DNA of 64,000 bases, from positions 248,001-312,000 of the forward strand of contig NZ_CP107551.1 of the NCBI RefSeq assembly GCF_025837095.1. The letters run 5' to 3'. Below the pieces are notes generated by a model. It did no database searches. It was given only the letters and a program-made list of their open reading frames with translations, and was not told the DNA's origin. Below are positions 29,155 through 40,511 of the stretch, piece after piece (position 1 is the stretch's first letter; every line of letters begins with the position of its first letter). Source of the DNA: Rhodococcus sp. Z13. GTDB lineage: Bacteria; Actinomycetota; Actinomycetes; Mycobacteriales; Mycobacteriaceae. Both the position numbers and the translations under genes were made by a program.

Positions 29155-30034
29155 CGGCGCGATCCGGTTCGAGGTGCGTGAACACCACGACCCCCGGCAG
29201 GGCCTCGGCGAGATCGGCCTCGATACGATCGAGCAGGTCGTGCCCGGCCCGCACCGTCCAGTCGCCCGGCACCCGCACAACCAGGTAGACGAACCGCTGC
29301 CGTCCCGACTCGCGGGTGCGCGGTGGCAGGATCGTCACCGTCCCCGATTCGCGGTAGCGGTCGAGCACGGCGTTCACAGCCGCCACGTCCTCCGGCGGCA
29401 GCACCGCGTCGAGCATCCCCACGACCGCCTGCCGCACCAGACCCAGACCGATCCGCAGGATGTTCAGCGCGACGAGGATCGCCACGATCGGGTCGAGCAC
29501 CGTCCATCCGGACACCGCGACCAGCGCCACCCCGATCAGCACCCCCACCGATGTCCACACGTCCGTCAGCAGGTGCTTGCCGTCCGCGACCAGCGTGATC
29601 GACCGGTGCGCGCGGCCCTGCCGTATCAACACCAGCCCCACGACCAGGTTGAGCAGCGACGACGCCGACGCCAGCACCAGGCCCAGTCCCGCCTCCGTCA
29701 CCGGCTGCGGGCTCAGCAACCGCTCCACCGACGTCCACAGGATCGCCGCCGCGGCGGCGAAGACCATCGTCCCCTCGACCGCCGCCGACAGGTACTCGGC
29801 CTTGCCGTGCCCGAAGTCGTGGTTGGCGTCGGCCGGTTTCGCCGCCAGCCGCAGTGCCGCGAGGCCGACGAGGGCCGCGACGAGGTTGACCCCGGACTCG
29901 AGGGCGTCCGACAACAGACCGACCGACCCGGTGATCCACGCCGCTGCAACCTTGAGCAGCATCGTGGCGAGCGCCGTCGCCACCGACAGCAGCATGAACC
30001 GCGTCAGCAGCCGGTGCTGCGGCGAGGTCGCCAC
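29114..30034 (-). CDS. Cation diffusion facilitator (CDF) family metal transporter
   Basis: CDF proteins export divalent metals such as Zn, Fe, Mn or Co in exchange for protons. The 306-residue protein has about six membrane helices, the helix-2 metal-site region LLSDALESGVN (about 39-49), the HDFGHGKAEYL loop (about 72-82) and the helix-5 site DGKHLLTDVWTS (about 148-159), then a cytoplasmic C-terminal domain. The GTG at 30034 lies 4 nt after the stop of the flavin-fold gene, so they share an operon. Metal specificity cannot be read with confidence. Confidence 0.9.
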   Translation of the reverse strand: MATSPQHRLLTRFMLLSVATALATMLLKVAAAWITGSVGLLSDALESGVNLVAALVGLAALRLAAKPADANHDFGHGKAEYLSAAVEGTMVFAAAAAILWTSVERLLSPQPVTEAGLGLVLASASSLLNLVVGLVLIRQGRAHRSITLVADGKHLLTDVWTSVGVLIGVALVAVSGWTVLDPIVAILVALNILRIGLGLVRQAVVGMLDAVLPPEDVAAVNAVLDRYRESGTVTILPPRTRESGRQRFVYLVVRVPGDWTVRAGHDLLDRIEADLAEALPGVVVFTHLEPDRAVRPTPRVPRRDRA

Positions 30035-30038
30035 GGGG

Positions 30039-30458
30039 TCAGCGCTTGACGAGGGCGAACTGCCGTCCGGTGACCTCGTGCGCCGTCAACGCCACGTAGT
30101 CGTACTTCGGGGTCGGCACCCACGGCGCGAGCCCCAGGGCGTCGAGCCTCGCCGCGTCGTCGAAACTCTGCAGGATCCGGGCCTGCCCGTGCAGCACCAC
30201 GCTCCACGCCGCGTCCTCACGGATCTCGTCGACCTCGAACGCGACCTCCCGGTGCACCGCCAGTTCGGAGAGCTTGCTGCCCGGCCCGCTGCGGAAGTAC
30301 ACCGTGCGGTCGTCCGCCACGAAGTTGACGGGATAGATCTCCGGCCGTCCGTCCACGACGGTGACGAGACGACCCACCCCGCCCGAGGCGAGCAGTTCCC
30401 AGCACCGGTCCTCCTCGAGCGTGACGACCGGATCGTCGACGTTCGGGTTCTCGCTCAT
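30039..30458 (-). CDS. Pyridoxamine 5'-phosphate oxidase-like flavin-fold protein
   Basis: The 139-residue protein belongs to the split-barrel FMN/F420-binding group. Supporting segments are ECW-like LEEDRCWELLASGGVGRLV, RPEIYPVNFVADDRTVYFRSGPGSK (about 45-69) and SVVLHGQARIL. Family members reduce quinones or other small molecules or bind heme or F420; the substrate here is unknown. The ATG at 30458 follows GAGGAGGGAAC closely. It is divergent from the P-type ATPase gene and leads the operon that continues into the CDF transporter, which suggests a shared stress or metal response. Confidence 0.88.
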   Translation of the reverse strand: MSENPNVDDPVVTLEEDRCWELLASGGVGRLVTVVDGRPEIYPVNFVADDRTVYFRSGPGSKLSELAVHREVAFEVDEIREDAAWSVVLHGQARILQSFDDAARLDALGLAPWVPTPKYDYVALTAHEVTGRQFALVKR

Positions 30459-30592
30459 CGCGTTCCCTCCTCGGAAGTGATGTGGCATCCGCCCTGCGGT
30501 CCCTCCAGAACATCACGAATCCGCTTCCGGCGCAGGGGAACGCTCCGGCGGTTACGGTGGGGTCGGCCCACCCTCGCACCGCAGGAGTGCCG

Positions 30593-33334
30593 ATGTCCTC
30601 ACAGACCGCAGCGACCACCCCGGGATGGCACACTCGGGAGGCGACGGAGGTCGCCCGTGCGTTCGGCGTCGACCCGCAGCGGGGACTGAGCGCGACCGAG
30701 GTCGAACGGCGCCGCGCCGAGCACGGCCCCAACCTCCTCGAAGAGGCGCCGCGGCCACCCACCTGGCGGCGACTGCTCGCCCTGCTCGCCGACCGGATGA
30801 CCCTCGTGCTGGTCGTGGCGGCGGTGGTCAGCGCCACCGTCTCCCGCGAATGGGAGACCCCCGTCGTCATCTTCGCGGTGATCGCCCTCAACACCGTGCT
30901 GAACTACGTGCAGGAGTCCCGGGCAGAGAACAGCCTGCAGGCGCTGCGCACGATGTCGGTGTCCACCAGCCGCGTCCTGCGCGACGGCCGCACCGTCGAG
31001 ATCCCGCGGGCCGAGCTGGTGCCCGGCGACGTCGTGCTCGTCGAAGCGGGGGACACCGTCCCGGCGGACGGGCGTCTCGTCACCGCGGTCCGGCTGCAGG
31101 TCGCCGAGGCCGTGCTCACCGGGGAGTCGCAGCCCGTCGACAAGCAGGCCGAGATCGTCGCCGATCCGGACGCCCTGCTCGGTGATCGCTCCGACATGCT
31201 GTTCATGAACACCGAGATCACCCGCGGCCGTGCCACGATGCTCGTCACCGGAACCGGGATGCGCACCGAGATGGGGGCCATCGCCGCCCTTCTCGAATCG
31301 GCCGGGGTCGAACGCACACCCCTGCAGCGGCGCATCGGGCAGCTCGCGCAGACCCTGACGATCGTCGCGATCGTGACGGTCGCGGTGGTGTTCGCCCTCG
31401 GGCTGCTACGGGGACAGTCGTGGTCGGATCTGCTGGTCACCGCGGTGTCGCTGGCGGTGGCGACGATCCCCGAGGGACTCACCGCGGTCGTCGCGTTCAC
31501 CCTCGCGATGGGTGCCTCCCGGCTCGCCGCGCGCGGCGCGATCGTCAAACGGCTCGCGGCGGTGGAGACGCTCGGCAGCACCACGCACATCTGCACCGAC
31601 AAGACCGGCACCCTCACCCTCAACGAGATGACGGTCCAGCGGCTGCTCGTCGCCGGCCGGACCTTCCGCGTCACCGGCACCGGGTACGGCACCGACGGCA
31701 AGATCCTCGTCGGCGACGGCCTGCCCGCACCGGATCTCACCGAGGCGCTGCTCGGCATGAGTCTGTGCAACGACGCGTCCGTGCGCAACGGCACGCTCGT
31801 CGGCGACCCCACCGAAGGTGCCCTCGTCGTGCTCGCCGAGAAGGGTGGCATCGACGTCGACGGGGTCCGCACGGCGTTGAGCCGGATCGCGGAGGTGCCC
31901 TTCGATTCCGACTACAAGTACATGGCCACCTTCCACACCCTGCCCGCCGGTGGCTACCGCTGCTACGCAAAGGGTGCCCCGGGGGTGCTGCTCGAACGCG
32001 CCGCGGCGGTCACCGGTTCCGGCGGGACGGTCCCGCTCGACGACGCCGCGCGGGGGCGGATCCGGCAGGCGGTGGAGGCCCTGGCGTCGGAGGGGCTGCG
32101 CACCCTCATGATCGCCGGCCGCGACCTCGACGCCGTGCCCCGAGGAGACGCGGAAGCGCTGCAGCAGAAGGTGTCCGGGCTGACGGTCCTCGCGGTCGTC
32201 GGCATCGTCGACCCGCCGCGTACCGAGGCCGAGAACGCCATCGCCTTTGCGCACGAGGCGGGGATCTCCGTGCACATGATCACCGGCGACCATCTGGTGA
32301 CCGCCTCGGCGATCGCCGGGGAACTCGGTATCCGCGGCGCGGCCGCCTCCGGCGCCGACCTCGACGGCCTATCCGACGACGAACTGCGGCAGCGGGCAAA
32401 GGAATTCGGTGTTCTCGCGCGGGTCTCTCCCGAACACAAGATCCGCTTCGTCGAGGCGTTGCAGGCCGACGGGCAGATCGTCGCGATGACGGGCGACGGC
32501 GTGAACGACGCTCCCGCCCTCGAGCAGGCGGACATCGGTGTCGCGATGGGCATCACCGGCACCGACGTGTCCAAGAGCGCCGCCGACATGATCCTCACCG
32601 ACGACAACTTCGCGACGATCGTCGCCGCGGTCGCCGAGGGCCGCGGAATCTACGACAACATCGTCAAGTTCGTGAAATTCCAGCTCACCACCGCGTGGGG
32701 GTTCGTCCTGGTCTTCCTGACCGCGGGGGCGCTCGGACTGGCGGGCGGCGCACCCTTCAGCGCCCTGCAGATCCTGTGGGTGAACATCATCATGGACGGC
32801 CCGCCCGCGCTGTCCCTCGGCGTCGACCCCGCCGAACCCGACGCCATGAAGCGGCCGCCGCGTCCCGCGCGGGAAGCCCTGCTCGACCGGCCGCGGGTGC
32901 GGCGCATCCTCGGTCTCGGGGTGGTGATGACCGCGGGCACCATCGCCGTCCTGCACTTCGGGCCCGAACTGTTCCCCGGCAGTGCGGCCGATCCGCTGTT
33001 CGCCACCACCCTCGCGTTCACGACCTTCGTCTTCTACCAGGTCTTCAACCTGTTCAACGTGCGCTCGAACCTCGGGTCGGTGTTCTCGGCGCAGACATTC
33101 ACCAACCACACCGTCTGGATCGCGATCGGCGCCGTGATCGCCCTGCAGATCTGCGTCGTGCAGCTCGGGGCGCTGCAGGGTGTCATGGACACCACCTCGC
33201 TCACCTCCGAGCAGTGGCTGTTCGCGGTCGCGGTCGGCTCGACGGTGCTGTGGGTGGACGAGGCCGGCAAGTTCGTGGCGCGCCGCCTCGAGGCCCGGCG
33301 CACTGCCCGGGCGATCGCGCCCGCGCTCACCTGA
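30593..33334 (+). CDS. P2-type cation-transporting ATPase (CtpF-like)
   Basis: The 913-residue protein is a P-type ATPase of the Ca2+/Mn2+/Na+ (type II) class in the cytoplasmic membrane. It has an N-terminal cation-ATPase domain, the actuator motif LTGESQPV (about 174-181), a helix-4 ion site AVATIPEGL, the phosphorylation motif DKTGTLT (about 336-342), the hinge TGDGVNDAPALEQADIG (about 632-648) and four C-terminal helices. The PEGL motif separates it from heavy-metal P1B pumps. GCAGGAG precedes the ATG. In the 134-nt gap to the divergent flavin-fold gene, GGTGGG/CCCACC (30556-30572) may be an operator. Ion specificity is uncertain. Confidence 0.92.
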   Translation: MSSQTAATTPGWHTREATEVARAFGVDPQRGLSATEVERRRAEHGPNLLEEAPRPPTWRRLLALLADRMTLVLVVAAVVSATVSREWETPVVIFAVIALNTVLNYVQESRAENSLQALRTMSVSTSRVLRDGRTVEIPRAELVPGDVVLVEAGDTVPADGRLVTAVRLQVAEAVLTGESQPVDKQAEIVADPDALLGDRSDMLFMNTEITRGRATMLVTGTGMRTEMGAIAALLESAGVERTPLQRRIGQLAQTLTIVAIVTVAVVFALGLLRGQSWSDLLVTAVSLAVATIPEGLTAVVAFTLAMGASRLAARGAIVKRLAAVETLGSTTHICTDKTGTLTLNEMTVQRLLVAGRTFRVTGTGYGTDGKILVGDGLPAPDLTEALLGMSLCNDASVRNGTLVGDPTEGALVVLAEKGGIDVDGVRTALSRIAEVPFDSDYKYMATFHTLPAGGYRCYAKGAPGVLLERAAAVTGSGGTVPLDDAARGRIRQAVEALASEGLRTLMIAGRDLDAVPRGDAEALQQKVSGLTVLAVVGIVDPPRTEAENAIAFAHEAGISVHMITGDHLVTASAIAGELGIRGAAASGADLDGLSDDELRQRAKEFGVLARVSPEHKIRFVEALQADGQIVAMTGDGVNDAPALEQADIGVAMGITGTDVSKSAADMILTDDNFATIVAAVAEGRGIYDNIVKFVKFQLTTAWGFVLVFLTAGALGLAGGAPFSALQILWVNIIMDGPPALSLGVDPAEPDAMKRPPRPAREALLDRPRVRRILGLGVVMTAGTIAVLHFGPELFPGSAADPLFATTLAFTTFVFYQVFNLFNVRSNLGSVFSAQTFTNHTVWIAIGAVIALQICVVQLGALQGVMDTTSLTSEQWLFAVAVGSTVLWVDEAGKFVARRLEARRTARAIAPALT

Positions 33335-33466
33335 CGGTCCGGCGGGATGGTGCAACTCACGCCGCCACGGCTGGGGCCGGGGGCCCCGCCTGCACCACAA
33401 TGGACGCTGCCCCGGGGCACACGACCGTCGGTTCCGGGAACACCCACGATCGAAGGTTCCCTCCCG

Positions 33467-35937
<2,471 letters not shown>

Positions 35938-35941
35938 GCCG

Positions 35942-36670
35942 TCACGCGTAGGTGGGTTCGCGCTTCTTGACGTACGCGATGACGCGGTAGGTCACGGGCA
36001 GCACGACGATCTCGACGAGGGTCTTCCACAGGAAGCCGACGAGCACGTAGTTCACGAAGTCCGCCCAGGTCGCGATGCCGATGACACCCGCGGCGATCGA
36101 GCAGAAGATCAGGGTGTCGGCGAACTCGCCGACCACCGTGGACCCGATCAGGCGCGCCCACAGGTGCTTCTCCTTGGTGCGTTCCTTGATGCGCACGAGG
36201 ACGTAGGCGTTGAGCAACTGTCCGACCACGTAGCCGGCGAGGCCGGCGAGCAGCATCCGCGGCACCACGCCGAGCACGGTCTCGAAGGACTCCTGACCGG
36301 CGTAGAAGTCGGCGGCGGGGAGCTGCTGGGTGATCCAGAAGCACAGCGCCGACAGCGCCACCGCCCCGAAGCCGTAGAACACGGCGCGGCGGGTGGCCGC
36401 GAAGCCGTACACCTCGCTGAGCACGTCGCCGAGGATGTAGGCCAGCGGGAACAGGAAGAACCCGCCGTCGGTGATGATCGGCAGGATCTGCAGCGGGCCG
36501 AGGGAGAACTCCGCGCTCTCGAAGAAGGCGATGCCCTTCGTCGCGCAGATGTTGGAGATCATCAGCACGGCCGTGAACAGCACCAGGATCCCCGGATAGG
36601 AGCTGCGGCCCACGTGCGCGAACGCCACGTGGTCGGTGGTCGGGGTGGTGGTCGGTCCGTGCTCTGTCAC
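35942..36670 (-). CDS. Queuosine precursor transporter (YhhQ/VUT family)
   Basis: YhhQ-type proteins import queuosine precursors such as preQ0, preQ1 or queuine. The 242-residue protein has about six membrane helices and the family motifs NICATKGI, TDGGFFLFPLAYILGDVLSEVYGF (about 67-90) and the later EFADTLIFCSIA. The GTG at 36670 is preferred; an in-frame TTG at 36682 is possible. It is convergent with tgt (4-nt gap), and gluQ lies about 2 kb away. This context supports a true queuine-salvage role. A dyad with GCGAAGTT/AACTTCGC arms lies upstream of its start. Confidence 0.92.
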   Translation of the reverse strand: MTEHGPTTTPTTDHVAFAHVGRSSYPGILVLFTAVLMISNICATKGIAFFESAEFSLGPLQILPIITDGGFFLFPLAYILGDVLSEVYGFAATRRAVFYGFGAVALSALCFWITQQLPAADFYAGQESFETVLGVVPRMLLAGLAGYVVGQLLNAYVLVRIKERTKEKHLWARLIGSTVVGEFADTLIFCSIAAGVIGIATWADFVNYVLVGFLWKTLVEIVVLPVTYRVIAYVKKREPTYA

Positions 36671-36701
36671 CCGGATATCCAAGCACTACCGCGCGCGGAT
36701 C

Positions 36702-36738
36702 GCGAAGTTGCGGACCCTCCGTACGCTGCGAACTTCGC
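36702..36738. promoter_or_regulatory. Inverted repeat upstream of the queuosine transporter gene
   Basis: GCGAAGTT (36702-36709) and AACTTCGC (36731-36738) are perfect 8-bp arms 21 nt apart. The right arm is part of a near-palindrome, GCGAACTTCGC. The position 30-70 nt before the start suits an operator. The binding protein is unknown. Confidence 0.45.
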
Positions 36739-36746
36739 ATACACGA

Positions 36747-36780
36747 CGAACGGGCCCCGTCCGAGGACGGAGCCCGTTCG
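36747..36780 (-). terminator. Terminator hairpin downstream of the RDD gene
   Basis: A 15-bp stem with one mismatch (CGAACGGGC/GCCCGTTCG outer arms) spans 36747-36780, starting 11 nt after the RDD gene's stop on the minus strand. It also separates that unit from the queuosine transporter promoter. Confidence 0.7.
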
Positions 36781-36790
36781 TGGGTGCGGG

Positions 36791-37381
36791 TCAGGACCTG
36801 ACGACCCGCGTGCCGCCTGCGAAGACGTCGTGGAATCCCTGTCTGCTCGGGTTCTGCCCGATGGTGACGGCGATTCCGATGCAGACGATCAGATAGATCA
36901 GGTCCGCCACCCATCCCAGGAGCGGGACACCTGTGAGGATCTGCAGCGCCTCGAACGCATTGCGCTTGGCGGCCTGCTCGAAGGTGGGACGGCCCCCATC
37001 GGGTGCGACGACCGACAGGCCGAGGAGCTTCTTCCCGGGCGTCGTTCCCCGAGTCGACTCGAAGTACGTCCAGTACCCGAACGCGACGGCACCCGTCAGC
37101 GCCGACATCAGGAGGTCGTAGACGAAGCTGTGCGTCGAGAGGGCCACCACGAAGGTGAGAAGTCCCATCGGGAGACCCACCACGAGCGAATCGAGCATGC
37201 GTGCGCCCAGGCGTGGCAGCAGCCCGGCGGGAGTCCTGCCACCGAATCCCTGGTCGCCGAATCCCCGGTCGCCGAAGCCCTGGCCGGGAAAGCCGTAGGG
37301 GCCACCCTGCGGCGCACCGTACCCGGGCCCGTCCGGGAGGTGGGGGTTCTGCGGAGGTGGTGGGTATCCGTCCGTCGTCAA
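36791..37381 (-). CDS. RDD family membrane protein with Pro/Gly-rich N-terminus
   Basis: The 196-residue protein has a disordered Pro/Gly/Gln-rich N-terminus of about 50 residues (repeats of GFGDxGFGD), then an RDD domain. The latter shows the Arg-Asp pair in RLGARMLDSLVVG, about three membrane segments and the TPGKKLLGL motif. RDD proteins may act in ion transport; the role is unproven. AGGAGG lies 9 nt before a TTG at 37381, which I take as the start; an ATG at 37402 is possible but overlaps a 22-bp hairpin. The DUF4013-like gene is upstream in the same direction. Confidence 0.83.
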   Translation of the reverse strand: MTTDGYPPPPQNPHLPDGPGYGAPQGGPYGFPGQGFGDRGFGDQGFGGRTPAGLLPRLGARMLDSLVVGLPMGLLTFVVALSTHSFVYDLLMSALTGAVAFGYWTYFESTRGTTPGKKLLGLSVVAPDGGRPTFEQAAKRNAFEALQILTGVPLLGWVADLIYLIVCIGIAVTIGQNPSRQGFHDVFAGGTRVVRS

Positions 37382-37405
37382 ATCGTCTCGCCTCCTGTTC
37401 ATGAT

Positions 37406-37458
37406 CGAATACGGCAACGCGCCACGGTACAGAGTGCCGTGGCGCGTTGCCGTATTCG
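37406..37458 (-). terminator. Perfect 22-bp hairpin between two membrane protein genes
   Basis: Arms 37406-37427 and 37437-37458 pair perfectly around a 9-nt loop. It follows the stop of the DUF4013-like gene by 18 nt and ends just before the AGGAGG of the RDD gene. There is no T-run, so it could terminate, stabilise or process the message. Confidence 0.7.
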
Positions 37459-37476
37459 GTTGTGTCGACGAGCAGG

Positions 37477-38400
37477 TCAGGGAGCGACCGGACCGCCGGT
37501 GGTGACGCGGTAGGCATAGGTGACGGCGATGATCGAGACCGGGACGCTGACCAGCAGGCCGAGACCGCACAGCAGGGCACCGACCAGGTTGATGCCGAGC
37601 AGCGCGAGGGCCAGCAGCAGCAGCGTGCCGGCGTTCGACTTGATCGCGTTGAAGCTCGACTTGATCGCGGTGACCGCGTCCTGGTTGCGGTCGATGACGA
37701 ACTGCATCGTCCACCAGGTCAGGAAGGCGAACGCCAGGCCGGGGATGATGCACAGGAACAGGCCGATCGTGGTGCCGATACCCACGAGAAGACCCGCGAC
37801 GATCACGGCGCCGATGGGGCCGATCTGCAGGAACGTGCCGAAGGCGGGCTTCTGTCCGTCCGTCTCGGCCAGCGCCCCGCGCACGAAGGCGGCCTGGATC
37901 AGGTAGCCGACGATGGTCGTGACGACGGTGCCGATCGCGTTGGTCGCCGAGAACGAGGCGCTGAAACCGTTGTCGTCGGGCGTGAAATCGAAACCGTTGA
38001 AAATGCCGCTGATCAGGGCCTGGATGATGAAGGCCGCAACCATGAACAGGATCCACACACCGGCGTTGCCGCTGAACTTGGCCCAGCCGTAGGAGAGTGC
38101 ATCACCCACGCTCAGCCGGCTCGTCGGCGCCGGACCGTAGCCGCCCGCGCCGTACGCCCCGCTCGCCCCGTACGCCCCAGGCGGAGGCGGGTAGTTACCG
38201 GGCGGCGGCGGGTAGCTGCCCCCGGAAGGCGGCGGGGTGTATCCGCCGGACTGCGGCGGAGGGTAGTTGCCCGGAGGCGGGTAGCTGCCACCGGAGGGCG
38301 GCGGGTAGCTACCACCCGAGGGCGGGGGGTAGTTGCCGGGCGGGGGATAGCCACCCGGATTCTTGGGGTCCTGGTTCGGGTCGGAGCCGCCGGTGGTCAT
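37477..38400 (-). CDS. DUF4013-like multi-pass membrane protein with Pro-rich repeats
   Basis: The 307-residue protein starts with about 95 residues of low-complexity repeats built on GGSYPPP and GNYPPP, likely cytoplasmic and disordered. About six hydrophobic segments follow (from WILFMVAAFIIQALI near 120 to VSIIAVTYAY near 295). The pattern resembles DUF4013/glycerophosphoryl-diester-phosphodiesterase-associated membrane domains found throughout actinobacteria. I cannot assign a function. GAGAGGC precedes the ATG. The Pro-rich N-terminus shared with the following RDD protein suggests a common partner, which is inference. Confidence 0.8.
   Translation of the reverse strand: MTTGGSDPNQDPKNPGGYPPPGNYPPPSGGSYPPPSGGSYPPPGNYPPPQSGGYTPPPSGGSYPPPPGNYPPPPGAYGASGAYGAGGYGPAPTSRLSVGDALSYGWAKFSGNAGVWILFMVAAFIIQALISGIFNGFDFTPDDNGFSASFSATNAIGTVVTTIVGYLIQAAFVRGALAETDGQKPAFGTFLQIGPIGAVIVAGLLVGIGTTIGLFLCIIPGLAFAFLTWWTMQFVIDRNQDAVTAIKSSFNAIKSNAGTLLLLALALLGINLVGALLCGLGLLVSVPVSIIAVTYAYRVTTGGPVAP
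38190..38385. repeat. Degenerate tandem repeats coding for GGSYPPP/GNYPPP
   Basis: The DNA for the Pro-rich N-terminus above contains imperfect repeats of about 24 and 33 nt in frame. It is a coding low-complexity region, not a spacer array. Confidence 0.75.
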
Positions 38401-38534
38401 GAAGTGCCTCTCGCCGGTAGGTCTGATCTTGTCTTCCAGGGGAGAGTACGTGCACCACACCGGATCTGCACCCTTGACACGACCGTCGGAGCGCCCCGTT
38501 CCGAATCGGAACCGCTGAACGGATTGTCCGATTC

Positions 38535-39452
38535 TCAGGACGGGACGAACACCCAGGGGTCGCGGGGCAGCCGCACGGGATTCCAGCGGTCCAGCAGCAA
38601 CTGCATCGAGACGGGCTCACCCGGGTCCGCCAGACGCAGCGACACCGCGATCGTGCCGAGCACGTCGGCCGGGGTGTCTCCGAGCGCGATCCGGTCGGCC
38701 ATCGTCACGGCACCGTCGCGCTTGGCGAGGCGTTTGCCCTCGGCGTTGAGCGCCAGCGGGACGTGGGCGTAGACCGGCACCGGCAGGCCGAGCAGGTGGG
38801 CCAGATAGGCCTGCCGCGGGGCGGAGGTGAGCAGGTCGTCGCCGCGTACCACCTGGTCGATGCCCTGCGCGGCGTCGTCGACGACGACGGCCAGGTTGTA
38901 GGCGGGCTTGCCGTCGTTGCGGCGCAGGACGAGGTCGTCGACGATGCCGGTGAAGTCGCCGTGCAGCAGGTCGTGGATGGTGTACCACTCCTCGGTGGCC
39001 CGCAGCCGGATCGCGGGTGCCCGGCCCGACTCGCGTTTCTCCGCCCGCTGGGCCTCGGTCAGATCACGGCAGGTGCCCGGATAGGCGCCCGCCGGCGCGT
39101 GGGGAGCGGAGGTCGCCTCGAGGATCTCGCGGCGCGTGCAGTAGCACTCGTAGGTCAGGCCCGCGTCGTGCAGACGGTCGATCGCCTCGTCGTACAGGCG
39201 GGTGCGGCGGGACTGGTGCACCACCCGGTCGTCCCAGACCAGGCCGAGGGCCTCGAGATCGGCGAGCTGACGCTGCTCGGCACCGGGCCGCACCCGGTCG
39301 AGGTCCTCGACACGCACGAGGAACCGGCGGTTCGTGGACCGCGCGAACAGCCACGCCAGGACCGCGGTGCGCAGATTGCCGAGGTGCAGATCGCCCGAGG
39401 GGCTGGGCGCGAAACGACCCGCTCCGGCCACGTCCTCGTCCGAAATCGACAC
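38535..39452 (-). CDS. gluQ: Glutamyl-Q tRNA(Asp) synthetase
   Basis: GluQRS activates glutamate and attaches it to the cyclopentene diol of queuosine-34 in tRNA(Asp), without needing tRNA for activation. The 305-residue protein is a truncated GluRS-like enzyme. It has the class I HIGH-type motif [10 protein letters not shown] (17-26), a zinc site with Cys103, Cys105, Tyr124 and Cys128, a KMSKS-like KRLAKRD (about 245) and no anticodon-binding domain. The short length separates it from discriminating GluRS. With tgt and the transporter close by, it completes a queuosine salvage and hypermodification set. Confidence 0.93.
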   Translation of the reverse strand: MSISDEDVAGAGRFAPSPSGDLHLGNLRTAVLAWLFARSTNRRFLVRVEDLDRVRPGAEQRQLADLEALGLVWDDRVVHQSRRTRLYDEAIDRLHDAGLTYECYCTRREILEATSAPHAPAGAYPGTCRDLTEAQRAEKRESGRAPAIRLRATEEWYTIHDLLHGDFTGIVDDLVLRRNDGKPAYNLAVVVDDAAQGIDQVVRGDDLLTSAPRQAYLAHLLGLPVPVYAHVPLALNAEGKRLAKRDGAVTMADRIALGDTPADVLGTIAVSLRLADPGEPVSMQLLLDRWNPVRLPRDPWVFVPS

Positions 39453-39461
39453 CCGTGAACT

Positions 39462-40388
39462 CTAACGAGCGGACGCCGGCGCACCGTCACCGGCGGGTCT
39501 GCCCAGCAACGCCGCCCGCTGCGCGTGGGCGACCTCCCGGATCGCGGTGACGACCGCGCCCACCTCCGGGCGGCGCAACGTCTCCGTCCGCGCGACCAGC
39601 CAGTAGGTGAGCCGCGCCTCGACCTCGGTCGGCAGGAGACGGACCAGATCGGGGTGCCGGTCGGCCATGAAACAGGGCAGCAGTCCCAGCCCCGCCGCCG
39701 CGCGGGTCGCCTCGACGTGCACGAACACGTTCGTCGAGCTCACCGAGTCCTGCATGGCCGGGGCGAGCCGACGCGCGGCGTCGAGGTCGTCGACCTGCAG
39801 CATCGAGTCGATGAAGTAGACCAGCCGGTGGTTGCGCAGGTCGCGCACCGAGGCGGGGCTGCCGTGCGCGGCGAGGTACTCCCGCGAGGCGTACAGGCCG
39901 AGGGTGTAGTCGGCGAGGCGGTGCGCCTCGGCGCGGTGCACCTGCGGCTGCCCCACGACCACCTCGACGTCCATCCCGGAACGCTGCTGCGACGCGCGCC
40001 GGGTGGTCGCGACGATCTCCACGGTGATCCCCGGATGCCGCTGCCGGACGAGCGCACCGGCCGGGGCGGCGATGTAGGCGCTGAACCCGTCGGTGGCCGA
40101 CACCCGGACCACACCCTCGAGGCGGCGCTGGCCGCCGGGATTGCCGAGACCGCGGATCGCGGACTCGATGCGTTCGGCGGCGGCGAGCGCGTCCCGGCCG
40201 AGGTCGGTCAGCTCCCATCCGCCGGCGGAGCGGGTGAGCACGCGCCCGCCGAGGCTGCGCTCGAGGGCGGCGATGCGCCGCGAGATGGTCGTGTGGTTGA
40301 CGCCGAGCTCGTCGGCGGCGCTGGTGAACCGGCCGCTGCGGCCCACGGCGAGCAGGACGAGGAGGTCGTCGGCCGACGGAACGTTCAT
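39462..40388 (-). CDS. LysR family regulator of the MHS transporter/SDR operon
   Basis: The 308-residue protein has a LysR helix-turn-helix (LLVLLAVGRSGRFTSAADELGVNHTTISRRIAALE, about 9-43) and an effector domain. The ATG at 40388 is preferred over an upstream start at 40427, which would lie inside the operator-like dyad. It is divergent from the MHS transporter gene, the typical layout for a LysR activator and its target. The co-inducer is unknown, perhaps a short-chain hydroxy acid if the neighbouring dehydrogenase is correctly read. Confidence 0.9.
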   Translation of the reverse strand: MNVPSADDLLVLLAVGRSGRFTSAADELGVNHTTISRRIAALERSLGGRVLTRSAGGWELTDLGRDALAAAERIESAIRGLGNPGGQRRLEGVVRVSATDGFSAYIAAPAGALVRQRHPGITVEIVATTRRASQQRSGMDVEVVVGQPQVHRAEAHRLADYTLGLYASREYLAAHGSPASVRDLRNHRLVYFIDSMLQVDDLDAARRLAPAMQDSVSSTNVFVHVEATRAAAGLGLLPCFMADRHPDLVRLLPTEVEARLTYWLVARTETLRRPEVGAVVTAIREVAHAQRAALLGRPAGDGAPASAR

Positions 40389-40397
40389 GTGTGCAGT

Positions 40398-40418
40398 TTT
40401 GCAGATCTGCTCTGCGAA
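40398..40418. promoter_or_regulatory. LysR-type operator candidate
   Basis: TTTGCAGA (40398-40405) and TCTGCGAA (40411-40418) are inverted at 7 of 8 positions around 5 nt, with the T-N11-A spacing typical of LysR boxes. It lies just upstream of the regulator's start. An inner GCAGATCTGC is a perfect palindrome. Confidence 0.6.
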
Positions 40419-40511
40419 TCGCGTCATTGTTTACGCAGATGTGCGCACGGATACTCGGCGTATGCGATTGCGAGTGGTCCCCATCACAGACGAGGTCGGG
40501 AGGGTGCAGGG

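Noticed and set aside
30459-30592. DosR-type box between the flavin-fold gene and the P-type ATPase gene, as in the mycobacterial dormancy regulon
   Set aside because: No GGGACT-N-AGTCCC-like palindrome was found in the gap.
36671-36790. Possible preQ1 riboswitch before the queuosine transporter gene
   Set aside because: The gap is too short and too GC-rich. No preQ1 aptamer pattern is visible; a protein-binding dyad is more likely.
38190-38385. Regularly spaced repeats that look array-like
   Set aside because: They are in-frame Pro-rich coding repeats of a membrane protein, with no spacers or conserved direct repeats of CRISPR type.
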